This document shows positions 8,151 to 14,447 of a stretch of 14,447 bases of DNA, piece by piece. The notes beneath the pieces were generated by a model. The model made no database searches, was not told the DNA's origin, and saw only the letters and a list, made by a program, of their open reading frames with translations. The stretch is from Psychrobacter sp. GTDB lineage: Bacteria; Pseudomonadota; Gammaproteobacteria; Pseudomonadales; Moraxellaceae. The stretch covers positions 1-14,447 of the forward strand of contig NZ_JAKDJE010000072.1 of NCBI RefSeq assembly GCF_030454045.1, written 5' to 3'. The position numbers and the translations under genes are program-made. Within the stretch, counting starts at the first letter, position 1, and every line of letters begins with the position of its first letter.

Positions 8151-8536
8151 GAACAGAGAAGCCCTTGTGTCGTGCGTCATAAAAATGGGACAGATGGAGG
8201 TGGCTTGGCAACGCGCCAAATAGTAAATGCCGAATACCAAATACCAAATACTAAATCAAAAGCGGCTGCTACTGTAGCAGACCTGTTGATGGTTGCTGTC
8301 TGCTTTTGTTTACGGTGTGTCAATGCAGAAAAACCCCATTGATTAGATGACTGACCAGACTCTTCTATTCAGGCTATTACTAGGTTTGATAATCTTGGTG
8401 TCCAATCAATTAACAACATTACGTTGATAATCATTCAATATAACTTGGCTTACTATTCCGTAGCGATGATAGTAAAGTATGTTTATACCAATATTTAAAC
8501 ACTTTATATTACTACTACGTTATGGAGTATTCATCA
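8151..8536. other. 386-bp divergent intergenic region between the PAP2 and DoxX genes
   Basis: This gap must hold the promoters of both divergent genes. It contains a 7-bp tandem repeat (8233-8256), a nested inverted repeat (CAAAAGC at 8257-8263 with GCTTTTG at 8302-8308, and CTGCTA/TAGCAG at 8266-8280 inside it), and a Fur-like half site TGATAAT at 8425-8431. From 8440 to 8520 the sequence is AT-rich, with several poor -10-like hexamers. I could not pick one promoter with confidence. Confidence 0.5.
8233..8256. repeat. Short 7-bp tandem repeat
   Basis: Three copies of AATACCA (the third AATACTA) plus a partial fourth unit. It lies upstream of the preferred PAP2 start and overlaps the TTG codons that would give a longer N-terminus. 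Confidence 0.7.
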
Positions 8537-8989
8537 ATGCAATCCTCATTCTTAAATAGAGTTTTAACATCGAAAGCTGGCACAGCTGCCTTAATCCTTC
8601 GTGTACCTGTGGGCCTAATTTTGATGGCACATGGCGCGCAAAAGCTTTTCGGCTGGTTCGGCGGTAATGGGCTGGCAGGTACGGCTGGGTGGATGAGTAG
8701 TATGGGTATGGAACCTGGCTACCTGATGGCTATCTTAGCAGGCGGTGCTGAGTTTTTTGGTGGTCTTGCGTTAGTATTAGGATTATTAACGAGACCTGCA
8801 GCATTGATCGCCGCTTTTACGATGTTAGTTGCTATTTTTTCTGTCCATATCGGTAGTGGCTTATTCATTGCCAATGGCGGCTACGAATATGCATTGACCT
8901 TGATGGTAGCGCTGCTGTCACTGATGGTACAAGGTGGCGGTGCGATAAGTATGGACAAGGTATTATCAAAAAATCTAGAGCGAGCTTAA
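8537..8989 (+). CDS. DoxX-family membrane protein
   Basis: Small inner-membrane protein of the DoxX family (150 residues, four predicted membrane helices). The name comes from a subunit of an archaeal thiosulfate:quinone oxidoreductase, but most bacterial members have no proven reaction and several are linked to redox stress. The N-terminal LRVPVGLILMAHGAQKLFGWFGG block is the family signature; the conserved A-x-x-E-F-F-G-G-L-A-L-x-L-G-L stretch follows, then a helix with HIGSGLF and a final helix near the C-terminus. I chose the ATG at 8537 because GGAG at 8524-8527 precedes it by 9 nt; the ATG at 8522 has no such site. The dioxygenase gene follows after 136 bp, so co-transcription is possible but not shown. 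Confidence 0.85.
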   Translation: MQSSFLNRVLTSKAGTAALILRVPVGLILMAHGAQKLFGWFGGNGLAGTAGWMSSMGMEPGYLMAILAGGAEFFGGLALVLGLLTRPAALIAAFTMLVAIFSVHIGSGLFIANGGYEYALTLMVALLSLMVQGGGAISMDKVLSKNLERA

Positions 8990-9125
8990 GCGGATTGTGT
9001 AATAGTTACCTTTAATGGCTATCAGTAACGCTAAAAAAGTGTCACCTTCAAGATCGTCATGACTCACGTTGATAACGTCATATCAATTAATAACACCATT
9101 TCATAAAAGTGACGAGGAGAAAGTG

Positions 9126-9950
9126 ATGAGCATATACGCATCTAACGGGGCAGCAAGCCTGCCTGTATTCTTTATACCGCATGGCGCAGGACCTTGTTTT
9201 TTTATGGATTGGCAACCTGCGGATACATGGGACGGTATGGCAAGTTTTTTAGCGAGCATTACCACTCGATTACCTGAGCGTCCAAAGGCTATCTTGATCA
9301 TTAGCGGCCATTGGCAGACGCCTGAATTTCATATCACCTCTGGCGCAAAACCTGATCTAATTTACGATTATTATGGGTTTCCCAATCATACTTATGATTT
9401 GGCTTACCCGGCATCAGGTGCGCCAGTATTGTCTGAGCGAGTCAGTAATTTGCTGACAGCGGCAGGCATCCCAAATGAGCAAGATGCGGCGCGTGGATTT
9501 GATCACGGCGTCTTTATACCGTTAAAGGTAATGTTCCCTGAGGCAGATATTCCTGTAGTACAGATGTCACTACGTAATGATCTCGACCCAGAAGCGCATC
9601 TGGCAGCAGGTCAAGCCCTGCAATCATTACGCCAAGAGGGGGTGTTGATTATCGGTAGCGGTATGAGTTTTCATAATATGCGCGGCTATGGTGATGCAAA
9701 CTTCACCGCGCCATCAGAGGGTTTTGACGACTGGCTGACCAATACTGTCGCAGCGGATGCGGAGACGCGATGGTCAGCACTGGCTAACTGGACAAAAGCC
9801 CCTTATGCAACAGCCTCACATCCATTAGGCGCAGAGGAGCATTTGCTACCGCTGATGGTGATAGCAGGTGCAGCAGGCAATGATAAGGGGGATAAAATTT
9901 ACTCTGAGCAAGTGCTAAAAACGCAGCTATCTGCTTTTCAGTTTGGATAA
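9126..9950 (+). CDS. DODA-type extradiol ring-cleaving dioxygenase (LigB family)
   Basis: Cytosolic metal-dependent dioxygenase of the LigB/DODA (class III extradiol) family. E. coli YgiD and plant 4,5-DOPA dioxygenase are relatives, acting on catechol-type substrates. The 274-residue product has the expected metal-site histidines: PHGAGP with H19 and SGHW with H62, then RGFDHGVFIP with H127 and, near the C-terminus, HPLGAEEHLLPL. The substrate-loop motif YDYYGFP (80-86) is also typical, as is VQMSL in the middle. I chose the ATG at 9126 because AGGAGA at 9115-9120 is well placed; an upstream in-frame start at 9069 has none. No other aromatic-degradation gene is present in the window, so the natural substrate is open. 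A repair or detoxification role toward catechols is an inference. Confidence 0.87.
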   Translation: MSIYASNGAASLPVFFIPHGAGPCFFMDWQPADTWDGMASFLASITTRLPERPKAILIISGHWQTPEFHITSGAKPDLIYDYYGFPNHTYDLAYPASGAPVLSERVSNLLTAAGIPNEQDAARGFDHGVFIPLKVMFPEADIPVVQMSLRNDLDPEAHLAAGQALQSLRQEGVLIIGSGMSFHNMRGYGDANFTAPSEGFDDWLTNTVAADAETRWSALANWTKAPYATASHPLGAEEHLLPLMVIAGAAGNDKGDKIYSEQVLKTQLSAFQFG

Positions 9951-10027
9951 AGTCCAAGTAGAGAACGCCATTCAGCTGATCACTTGAAAAAGCGGGCGTG
10001 ATGACCAATAAAATAATACGCTACTGT

Positions 10028-10172
10028 ATAGTGAAACCATTATAAAAACGGTATAGCAAGATTAAACGCTATTTTTCGCAGCCTCTGGAGACGCAGTCAC
10101 AGCAAGCAAGAAAAGTAGCGTTTAATCGAGCGCGTTTCCTATGCTGTATCAATTTTATTGAGGTTCTACTAT
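10028..10172. repeat. 145-bp imperfect palindrome, probable MITE (Correia-like)
   Basis: The inner core is a perfect 12-bp inverted repeat, GATTAAACGCTA at 10060-10071 against TAGCGTTTAATC at 10116-10127, extended by near-matching T/A tracts. Outside it a second, imperfect pair of arms (10028-10059 and 10141-10172) shares ATAGT, AACC, ATAAAA and AGCA in the same order. The element therefore starts ATAGTGAAACC and ends GGTTCTACTAT. That is the layout of a small non-autonomous element with terminal inverted repeats. The TATAGTG end recalls Correia elements of Neisseria. No open reading frame lies inside. A large transcribed hairpin or terminator is the alternative. The flanks here (9951-10273) hold nothing else I recognise. 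Confidence 0.55.
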
Positions 10173-10273
10173 TTTAGTTTTGCCCATATCTAGCATAAAA
10201 CAGACTATCATATGTCTTTATGCCTCAATTGAGCTTATCAAATCCACTCATCACAACCCATCAAGGAGCGATC

Positions 10274-11401
10274 ATGCGTATCACTGCCAATTTTGACGCA
10301 GGTAATATTGACGTACTTAATATAGAAGATAAAAATAATATTCAGCTCGCCATTCGTCCCGACGTTGGCGAAGAATTTTTCCAATGGTTTAACTTCCGTC
10401 TCTCTGGCGAGGTTGGAGATGAGTACGTTCTTCATATTATGAATGCAGGTGAGGCTTCCTATCTCGAAGGGTGGGAGAATTATCAAGCAGTCGCTTCCTA
10501 CGATCGTCAGCATTGGTTCCGTCTACCGACCACTTATCAAGATGGAAAATTAACCATCGTGGCAGAGCTGGCGTGCGAAACCATCCAAATTGCTTATTTT
10601 GCCCCTTATAGCTATGAGCGTCATCAAGATTTATTAGCCGCTGTACAGACACATCCGCTAGTGACGCTAGAGCATTTGGGTGACACGCTGGATAAGCGTG
10701 ACCTTACTTTGCTCAAAATTGGTGATGGAGATAGTAGTAAGCGCAATATTTGGATCACTGCGCGTCAGCATCCGGGTGAAACGATGGCGGAATGGCTGAT
10801 TGAGGGTCTGCTTTATAGCTTGTTAGATAGTGATAATGCAACGGGTAGACAATTATTAGATAAAGCCAATTTCTATATTGTGCCTAATATGAATCCTGAT
10901 GGCAGTGTGCGCGGACATCTCCGTACGAACTCAGCAGGTACGAACCTAAACCGAGAGTGGGCAAGTCCAAGCTTGGACAAAAGCCCTGAAGTGTTTTATG
11001 TGATTAAGAAGATGGAAGAGACGGGCGTTGATCTGTTTTATGATGTGCATGGCGATGAAGCATTGCCGTATGCATTCCTTGCGGGCTCTCAAGGCACGCC
11101 GAGTTATAATGAGCGCCTCGAACATCTACGTGATCGGTTCTCAGACGTATTGAAATTAGCCAGTGCTGACTTTCAGACCGAGGTCGGCTATGAGATTGAT
11201 GCGCCAGGTGAGGCGAACATGACACTGGCAACCCATTGGGTGGCAGAGCGTTTTGATTGTCTTGCCAATACGTTAGAGATGCCATTTAAAGACAACGATA
11301 ATCTACCTGATACAGAGATGGGCTGGTCACCAGAGCGTTCTATTCAGTTAGGGGAAGCATCGCTTATCGCCATGCTAGCCGTCGTTGATGATTTACGTTA
11401 A
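10274..11401 (+). CDS. M14-family zinc carboxypeptidase (cytosolic carboxypeptidase-like)
   Basis: Predicted zinc metallo-carboxypeptidase of family M14, of the group related to eukaryotic cytosolic carboxypeptidases. The 375-residue chain has an N-terminal beta-rich domain (about 1-115, with the FQWFNFRL and GW...Y patterns typical of that group) and a C-terminal catalytic domain. The zinc ligands are H166 and E169 in ARQHPGET and H259 in DVHGDE. Substrate-binding residues are in NPDG (207-210) and LNREW (225-229), and the catalytic glutamate is probably E335 in LEMPFKD. There is no signal peptide, so it should act in the cytoplasm. AAGGAG at 10263-10268 fixes the start at 10274; the in-frame ATG at 10220 lacks a site. 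It has its own leader and a strong terminator, so it looks monocistronic. The substrate is unknown. Confidence 0.9.
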   Translation: MRITANFDAGNIDVLNIEDKNNIQLAIRPDVGEEFFQWFNFRLSGEVGDEYVLHIMNAGEASYLEGWENYQAVASYDRQHWFRLPTTYQDGKLTIVAELACETIQIAYFAPYSYERHQDLLAAVQTHPLVTLEHLGDTLDKRDLTLLKIGDGDSSKRNIWITARQHPGETMAEWLIEGLLYSLLDSDNATGRQLLDKANFYIVPNMNPDGSVRGHLRTNSAGTNLNREWASPSLDKSPEVFYVIKKMEETGVDLFYDVHGDEALPYAFLAGSQGTPSYNERLEHLRDRFSDVLKLASADFQTEVGYEIDAPGEANMTLATHWVAERFDCLANTLEMPFKDNDNLPDTEMGWSPERSIQLGEASLIAMLAVVDDLR

Positions 11402-11441
11402 TTGACGCTAACTGAAGATTTAGATAGACAGTCGTGGTTCA

Positions 11442-11475
11442 AACGCTAGTAAGTACTCACTTACTAGCGTTTTTA
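11442..11475 (+). terminator. Strong intrinsic terminator after the carboxypeptidase gene
   Basis: A perfect 13-bp stem, AACGCTAGTAAGT (11442-11454) with ACTTACTAGCGTT (11459-11471), closes on a 4-nt loop and is followed by a T-run. It lies 40 bp after the carboxypeptidase stop codon. Confidence 0.88.
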
Positions 11476-11694
11476 TTTATCAGATATTTATGTGTATAGT
11501 TATGATTTTCCTATAGTAAACAATTATATAAAGCGTTCGCCACTTTTAAAATAATACTGAAAAATGATCAATAGTGGCTGTATGAAGTACAACACTTTCA
11601 TAACAATGGATACCATGACGGCGGATAAAATGTAGCGTGTAACTAATAATATAACCATAAGTTAAATAATCAAATAATCAGGATGGTTGCAATC
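11476..11694. other. Intergenic leader of the SDR gene
   Basis: About 220 bp of AT-rich DNA that must hold the promoter of the dehydrogenase gene. It contains a weak 6-bp inverted repeat (GCCACT at 11539-11544, AGTGGC at 11573-11578) and the doubled AAATAATC just before the ribosome-binding site. No convincing promoter pair or known operator was found. Confidence 0.4.
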
Positions 11695-12549
11695 ATGAGT
11701 AAAACTAAAACAATTTTAATTACCGGTAGCACAGATGGCATTGGTAAATTGGCTGCTTTAAAGCTAGCAGAGGCTGGGCATCAAGTGTACCTGCATGGCC
11801 GCGATGCTGACAAACTTGCTAGTGTTATTGCAGAAGTTCAAGCAGTGGCAACAGGCGACGCGGTAGATCATATTGATGGGTTTGTCGCTGATTTCTCTGA
11901 CTTAACGGCTGTGCTGAAGATGGCCGCAGACGTCAATGAAAAGCTACCAAAGCTGGATGTATTGATAAATAATGCAGGGATTTATACCACGGTATCAGCG
12001 ATGACTAAAGATGGTTTGGACGTACGCTTTGTGGTCAATTACCTAGCGCCTTATGAGCTGACCAATGCTTTATTACCGTTACTCAAGCAATCTAGTAAAG
12101 CGCGTATTGTGAATCTGAGCTCGGCTGCTCAAGCACCAATATCATATAAGGCATTTGTAGGACAAGAGCGTCTCGATGACAAAGCTGCCTATGCGCAAAG
12201 TAAGCTGGCACTCACGATGTGGAGTATGGATTTGGCAGATAGAGTCGCTAGCGATGGTATCAATGTGATCGCTGTTAACCCAGGCTCACTGCTGAACACC
12301 AAGATGGTTGACGAAGCCTACGGTCATCACTGGTCATCAGCAGATAAAGGCGCAAATATCTTAACAGCATTAGCGGTCTCGGATGAGTTCGCGGACGACA
12401 CGGGTAAATACTTTGACAACGATATCAAAGATGGTGCACATGGCGCTGCTAGGGGCGAATTTGGTCAACCGCATGCCGATGCGTTAGACAAAGAAGCCAT
12501 TGCAGAGCTAGAAAGCCAAACACAGCAGGTGTTACAGTCGTTGTATTAA
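11695..12549 (+). CDS. Short-chain dehydrogenase/reductase (SDR) family oxidoreductase
   Basis: Cytosolic NAD(P)-dependent oxidoreductase of the classical SDR fold. The 284-residue protein has the cofactor loop TGSTDGIG at 10-17, an HGRD segment at 34-37 whose arginine (R36) suggests NADP preference, NNAG at 92-95, and the catalytic triad S143, Y166 and K170 (in LSSAAQ and AYAQSK). The layout is like retinol-dehydrogenase/WWOX-type SDRs, somewhat longer than the 250-residue norm, with a C-terminal extension after 230 that may cover the substrate site. AGGATGG at 11680-11686 points to the ATG at 11695; the ATG at 11683 lies within that site. The MDR gene follows after 90 bp with no terminator between, so the two may be co-transcribed. 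The substrate is unknown. Confidence 0.88.
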   Translation: MSKTKTILITGSTDGIGKLAALKLAEAGHQVYLHGRDADKLASVIAEVQAVATGDAVDHIDGFVADFSDLTAVLKMAADVNEKLPKLDVLINNAGIYTTVSAMTKDGLDVRFVVNYLAPYELTNALLPLLKQSSKARIVNLSSAAQAPISYKAFVGQERLDDKAAYAQSKLALTMWSMDLADRVASDGINVIAVNPGSLLNTKMVDEAYGHHWSSADKGANILTALAVSDEFADDTGKYFDNDIKDGAHGAARGEFGQPHADALDKEAIAELESQTQQVLQSLY

Positions 12550-12639
12550 AAATATATTATCTCCTGTTAAGCGCTATGTATTTCGGTACTGTTCGCGTGA
12601 GGACTCTGCTCAATTTATTTATTATTAGGAATAAAAACA

Positions 12640-13704
12640 ATGCAAAATCAGACAATAAAAGCCATTGGCTATCAAGACAATCTAGCCATTGATAATGAAC
12701 AATCACTACAAGACATTACCCTTGATAAGCCAACTGCGACAGGCCATGACATTTTGGTAGAGGTCAAAGCCATATCCGTCAACCCAGTGGATTATAAGAT
12801 CCGTCAATCGCGTCCTGCACCAGAGGGTGAGTATGCAGTGATTGGCTGGGATGCGGCGGGCATCGTGACGGCGGTTGGCGAAGAAGTCAGCCTATTCTCA
12901 GTCGGGGATAAGGTCTATTACGCAGGGGATTTGACTCGTTCAGGCAGTAATGCTGAGTATCAGCTGGTTGATGAGCGCATCGTTGGGCGTATGCCAGCAT
13001 CGTTGTCATTTGCAGAAGCGGCAGCATTACCACTCACCACGATCACGGCTTGGGAGATGTTATTTGAGCGCCTGCAAGTACCTGTTACTAATAATTCGGC
13101 AGACAAAAACGGTAGTGATGAGCGTGCTAATGACGTCTCGGTATTAGTCATTGGTGCGGCAGGCGGCGTTGGTTCTATCTTAACGCAGTTATTAAAAATA
13201 CGAACTTCTGCCACGATTATCGGTACTGCATCACGAGATGAGAGCGTAAAGTGGTTAAAGGATTTAGGCGCAGATCATGTCATCAATCATCGTAACCCAC
13301 TGTTTGATGAGCTACAGAAGACAGGTATCACTGAGGTGGATTATGTCATCAGTCTAAACAACACCGAAGAGCATTATGAAGAAATCATCAAATGCTTAAA
13401 GCCACAAGGTAAATTAGGGCTCATCGATGATCCTGACTCACTAGACGCCAAGCTGCTTAAAACTAAATGTCTGAGCTTACATTGGGAATTTATGTTTACG
13501 CGATCTATGTTCCATACGCCAGATATGATTGAGCAGCATCGTTTATTGACGGACGTCGCCGATATGATTGATGCAGGCAAGATCAAAACCACCGTTGCCT
13601 ATCATCTTGGCACTATCACGGCTGAGAATGTACGCCATGCACACCAAATGCTAGAAAACCAGCAAGCACATGGCAAGATTGTATTAGAAGGTTGGCCTGC
13701 TTAG
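12640..13704 (+). CDS. Zinc-free MDR oxidoreductase (NADPH:quinone reductase-like)
   Basis: Cytosolic oxidoreductase of the medium-chain dehydrogenase family, in the quinone-oxidoreductase-like branch often labelled zinc-binding alcohol dehydrogenase family 1. The 354-residue protein has the GroES-like N-terminal domain (NPVDYKIR at 48-55, GWDAAGIV at 69-76), PLTTITAWE at 131-139, and the Rossmann loop GAAGGVGS at 172-179 for NADPH. The zinc-ligand motifs (GHE and the cysteines) are absent, so despite the usual label it should not bind zinc. It probably reduces quinones or enones, as characterised relatives do. The start has TTAGGA at 12625-12630. The insert at 149-164, rich in N, D and S, is probably a surface loop. 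It ends in a strong terminator and may share a transcript with the SDR gene. Confidence 0.87.
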   Translation: MQNQTIKAIGYQDNLAIDNEQSLQDITLDKPTATGHDILVEVKAISVNPVDYKIRQSRPAPEGEYAVIGWDAAGIVTAVGEEVSLFSVGDKVYYAGDLTRSGSNAEYQLVDERIVGRMPASLSFAEAAALPLTTITAWEMLFERLQVPVTNNSADKNGSDERANDVSVLVIGAAGGVGSILTQLLKIRTSATIIGTASRDESVKWLKDLGADHVINHRNPLFDELQKTGITEVDYVISLNNTEEHYEEIIKCLKPQGKLGLIDDPDSLDAKLLKTKCLSLHWEFMFTRSMFHTPDMIEQHRLLTDVADMIDAGKIKTTVAYHLGTITAENVRHAHQMLENQQAHGKIVLEGWPA

Positions 13705-13745
13705 GACTTAGAGCATTAGAAAGGATGAATTTAAAAACAAAATAG

Positions 13746-13783
13746 AAAACCACCCCAGCTTGAATGGCTAGGGTGGTTTTTTT
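13746..13783 (+). terminator. Intrinsic terminator after the MDR gene
   Basis: AAAACCACCC (13746-13755) pairs with GGGTGGTTTT (13771-13780), with a few extra inner pairs (AGC/GCT), and the arm runs into seven T residues at 13777-13783. It lies about 40 bp after the stop codon. It separates the metabolic genes from the AT-rich toxin-like segment. Confidence 0.88.
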
Positions 13784-13789
13784 GGGGGG

Positions 13790-14082
13790 TTGCGTGGTTA
13801 TATAATTAGTCGTACTTCAATAGCTAATAGTACTTCCGTCACGCAGGGTAACCAAAAGCGCTATTCTACTGCTGAAATTGAAGAAATGGGTGTTGAATAT
13901 AAGAAAATAGACTCAGGAACAAAAATTGACATGCATCGCAAACAAACCGAAATGATCAAACAATATGAAAAAGAGAGTGGCAAGCTTATGGAAACAACAG
14001 TCATCCAGATAATCGTGATATTTTTGATAAAGATAAAGGTCAATATTGGAAAGATCGTTTAAACCAATTGCAAGGAGATTAA
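13790..14082 (+). pseudogene. Orphan C-terminal tip of a possible polymorphic toxin, frameshifted
   Basis: An open frame from the TTG at 13790 carries, from about 13845, a sequence that reads like the end of a secreted toxin: KRYSTAEIEEMG, then VEYKKIDSG, then a very polar, lysine-rich stretch to KLM at about 13990. After that point the frame becomes hydrophobic and unlike a protein end. The minus-one frame instead gives NNSHPDNRDIFDKDK, then GQYWKDRLNQL, and a stop at 14080-14082. A single lost G at 13990-13991 would explain this. There is no ribosome-binding site, no N-terminal delivery domain and no signal peptide, and a terminator lies directly upstream. Composition is more AT-rich than the metabolic genes. 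I cannot name the toxin family; an HNH-like nuclease is a guess. The next gene looks like its immunity partner. Confidence 0.5.
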
Positions 14083-14083
14083 T

Positions 14084-14413
14084 GTGAGTTCATTCAATGA
14101 AGTTGAAGTTTTATTATCTAAGCAGGATTATCCTGTAATAGAAAAGAAAACTGAACGTATTCAAGAAACTGAAGCCATTCTTACAGAGCTTGGCGTTCAA
14201 AAACATAGCAGTTTTTTTAAATTATATACAAAATATTTTTTAAGATTTTTGAATAGTCGTTCGGGTGCTGATGAAATAGTTGATCCTCTGCCACCTCAGG
14301 GTTTCTCAGCTAAAATGGCACATGACTATTGGGATGTACCTAAGAATTACATTTTATTTAGTACAGGCGAAGGTGAAGGCGGTTATTTTTACAATATAGT
14401 CAGCTCAAAATAA
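14084..14413 (+). CDS. Probable SMI1/KNR4 (SUKH)-like immunity protein
   Basis: A 109-residue soluble protein with no signal peptide or membrane segment. Its C-terminal part, with FLNSRSGADEIVDPLPP and then NYILFSTGEGEGGYFYNI, resembles the SUKH (SMI1/KNR4) fold, in which a FxxxxSGEGEGxYxY stretch forms late strands. SUKH proteins are common immunity proteins for contact-dependent and other polymorphic toxins, binding the toxin tip in the cytoplasm. It starts at a GTG 1 bp after the upstream stop, with AAGGAG at 14072-14077 inside the toxin frame, so the two are translationally coupled. Its stop falls right after the YFYNI motif, where family members usually continue for tens of residues, so it may be truncated by a frameshift; another frame stays open to the window end. 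Family call is by motif memory only. Confidence 0.55.
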   Translation: MSSFNEVEVLLSKQDYPVIEKKTERIQETEAILTELGVQKHSSFFKLYTKYFLRFLNSRSGADEIVDPLPPQGFSAKMAHDYWDVPKNYILFSTGEGEGGYFYNIVSSK

Positions 14414-14447
14414 AATTGTTATGGTTAGGGCAAACATCATAAAACAA

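Noticed and set aside
8257..8308. CAAAAGC...GCTTTTG stem with an inner CTGCTA/TAGCAG hairpin as a terminator
   Set aside because: It lies between divergent genes where no gene ends, and the stem is short with a long loop. It is listed only as structure in the intergenic region.
9066..9078. ACGTT-GAT-AACGT palindrome before the dioxygenase gene as an operator
   Set aside because: Five-bp arms only, no matching regulator gene nearby and no second copy in the window.
12640..13704. Calling the MDR gene a zinc alcohol dehydrogenase
   Set aside because: The catalytic-zinc GHE motif and cysteine ligands are absent, so the family label would mislead.
13861..14043. Minus-strand ORF opposite the toxin-like tail, with a hydrophobic N-terminal part
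   Set aside because: Its codons are the complement of a lysine- and isoleucine-rich frame, which creates false hydrophobic ORFs. There is no ribosome-binding site.

Overview
The window looks like chromosomal DNA of a gammaproteobacterium of the Moraxellaceae, most likely Psychrobacter or a close relative. This is an inference from the flavour of the proteins, the moderate GC content and the AT-rich intergenic stretches; there is no rRNA or other marker to confirm it. No tRNA, rRNA or CRISPR array was seen.

Layout. (1) Positions 127-5032 hold a compact plus-strand operon for a complete peptide/nickel-type ABC importer: a family 5 periplasmic binding protein, two DppB/DppC-type permeases, and one ATPase carrying two nucleotide-binding domains. 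(2) Positions 5264-6328 encode a 2,3-butanediol dehydrogenase of the BdhA type, behind a good candidate promoter. (3) Positions 6399-7111 are an IS5-family insertion sequence lying between two convergent genes. Its ends are perfect, but its transposase is broken twice, by a frameshift and by an internal deletion that removes part of the catalytic core. (4) Positions 7155-8150 on the minus strand encode a membrane PAP2-type phosphatase. (5) From 8537 to 13704 five plus-strand genes follow, mostly with their own leaders: a DoxX membrane protein, a DODA/LigB-type extradiol dioxygenase, an M14 zinc carboxypeptidase, a short-chain dehydrogenase and a zinc-free quinone-oxidoreductase-like MDR protein. 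A 145-bp imperfect palindrome resembling a Correia-type MITE lies in the leader of the carboxypeptidase, and strong intrinsic terminators follow the carboxypeptidase and the MDR gene. (6) From about 13790 to the end the DNA becomes visibly more AT-rich. It holds what looks like an orphan C-terminal tip of a polymorphic toxin, frameshifted and lacking any N-terminal delivery part, followed at once by a small SMI1/KNR4 (SUKH)-like immunity gene.

Function. Only the ABC importer is a clear functional unit. The DoxX, dioxygenase, SDR and MDR genes are all of kinds often linked to redox, quinone or aromatic metabolism, but nothing in the sequence proves that they act together. The most interesting parts are the toxin-tip/immunity remnant, the MITE-like palindrome and the doubly damaged IS with intact ends.
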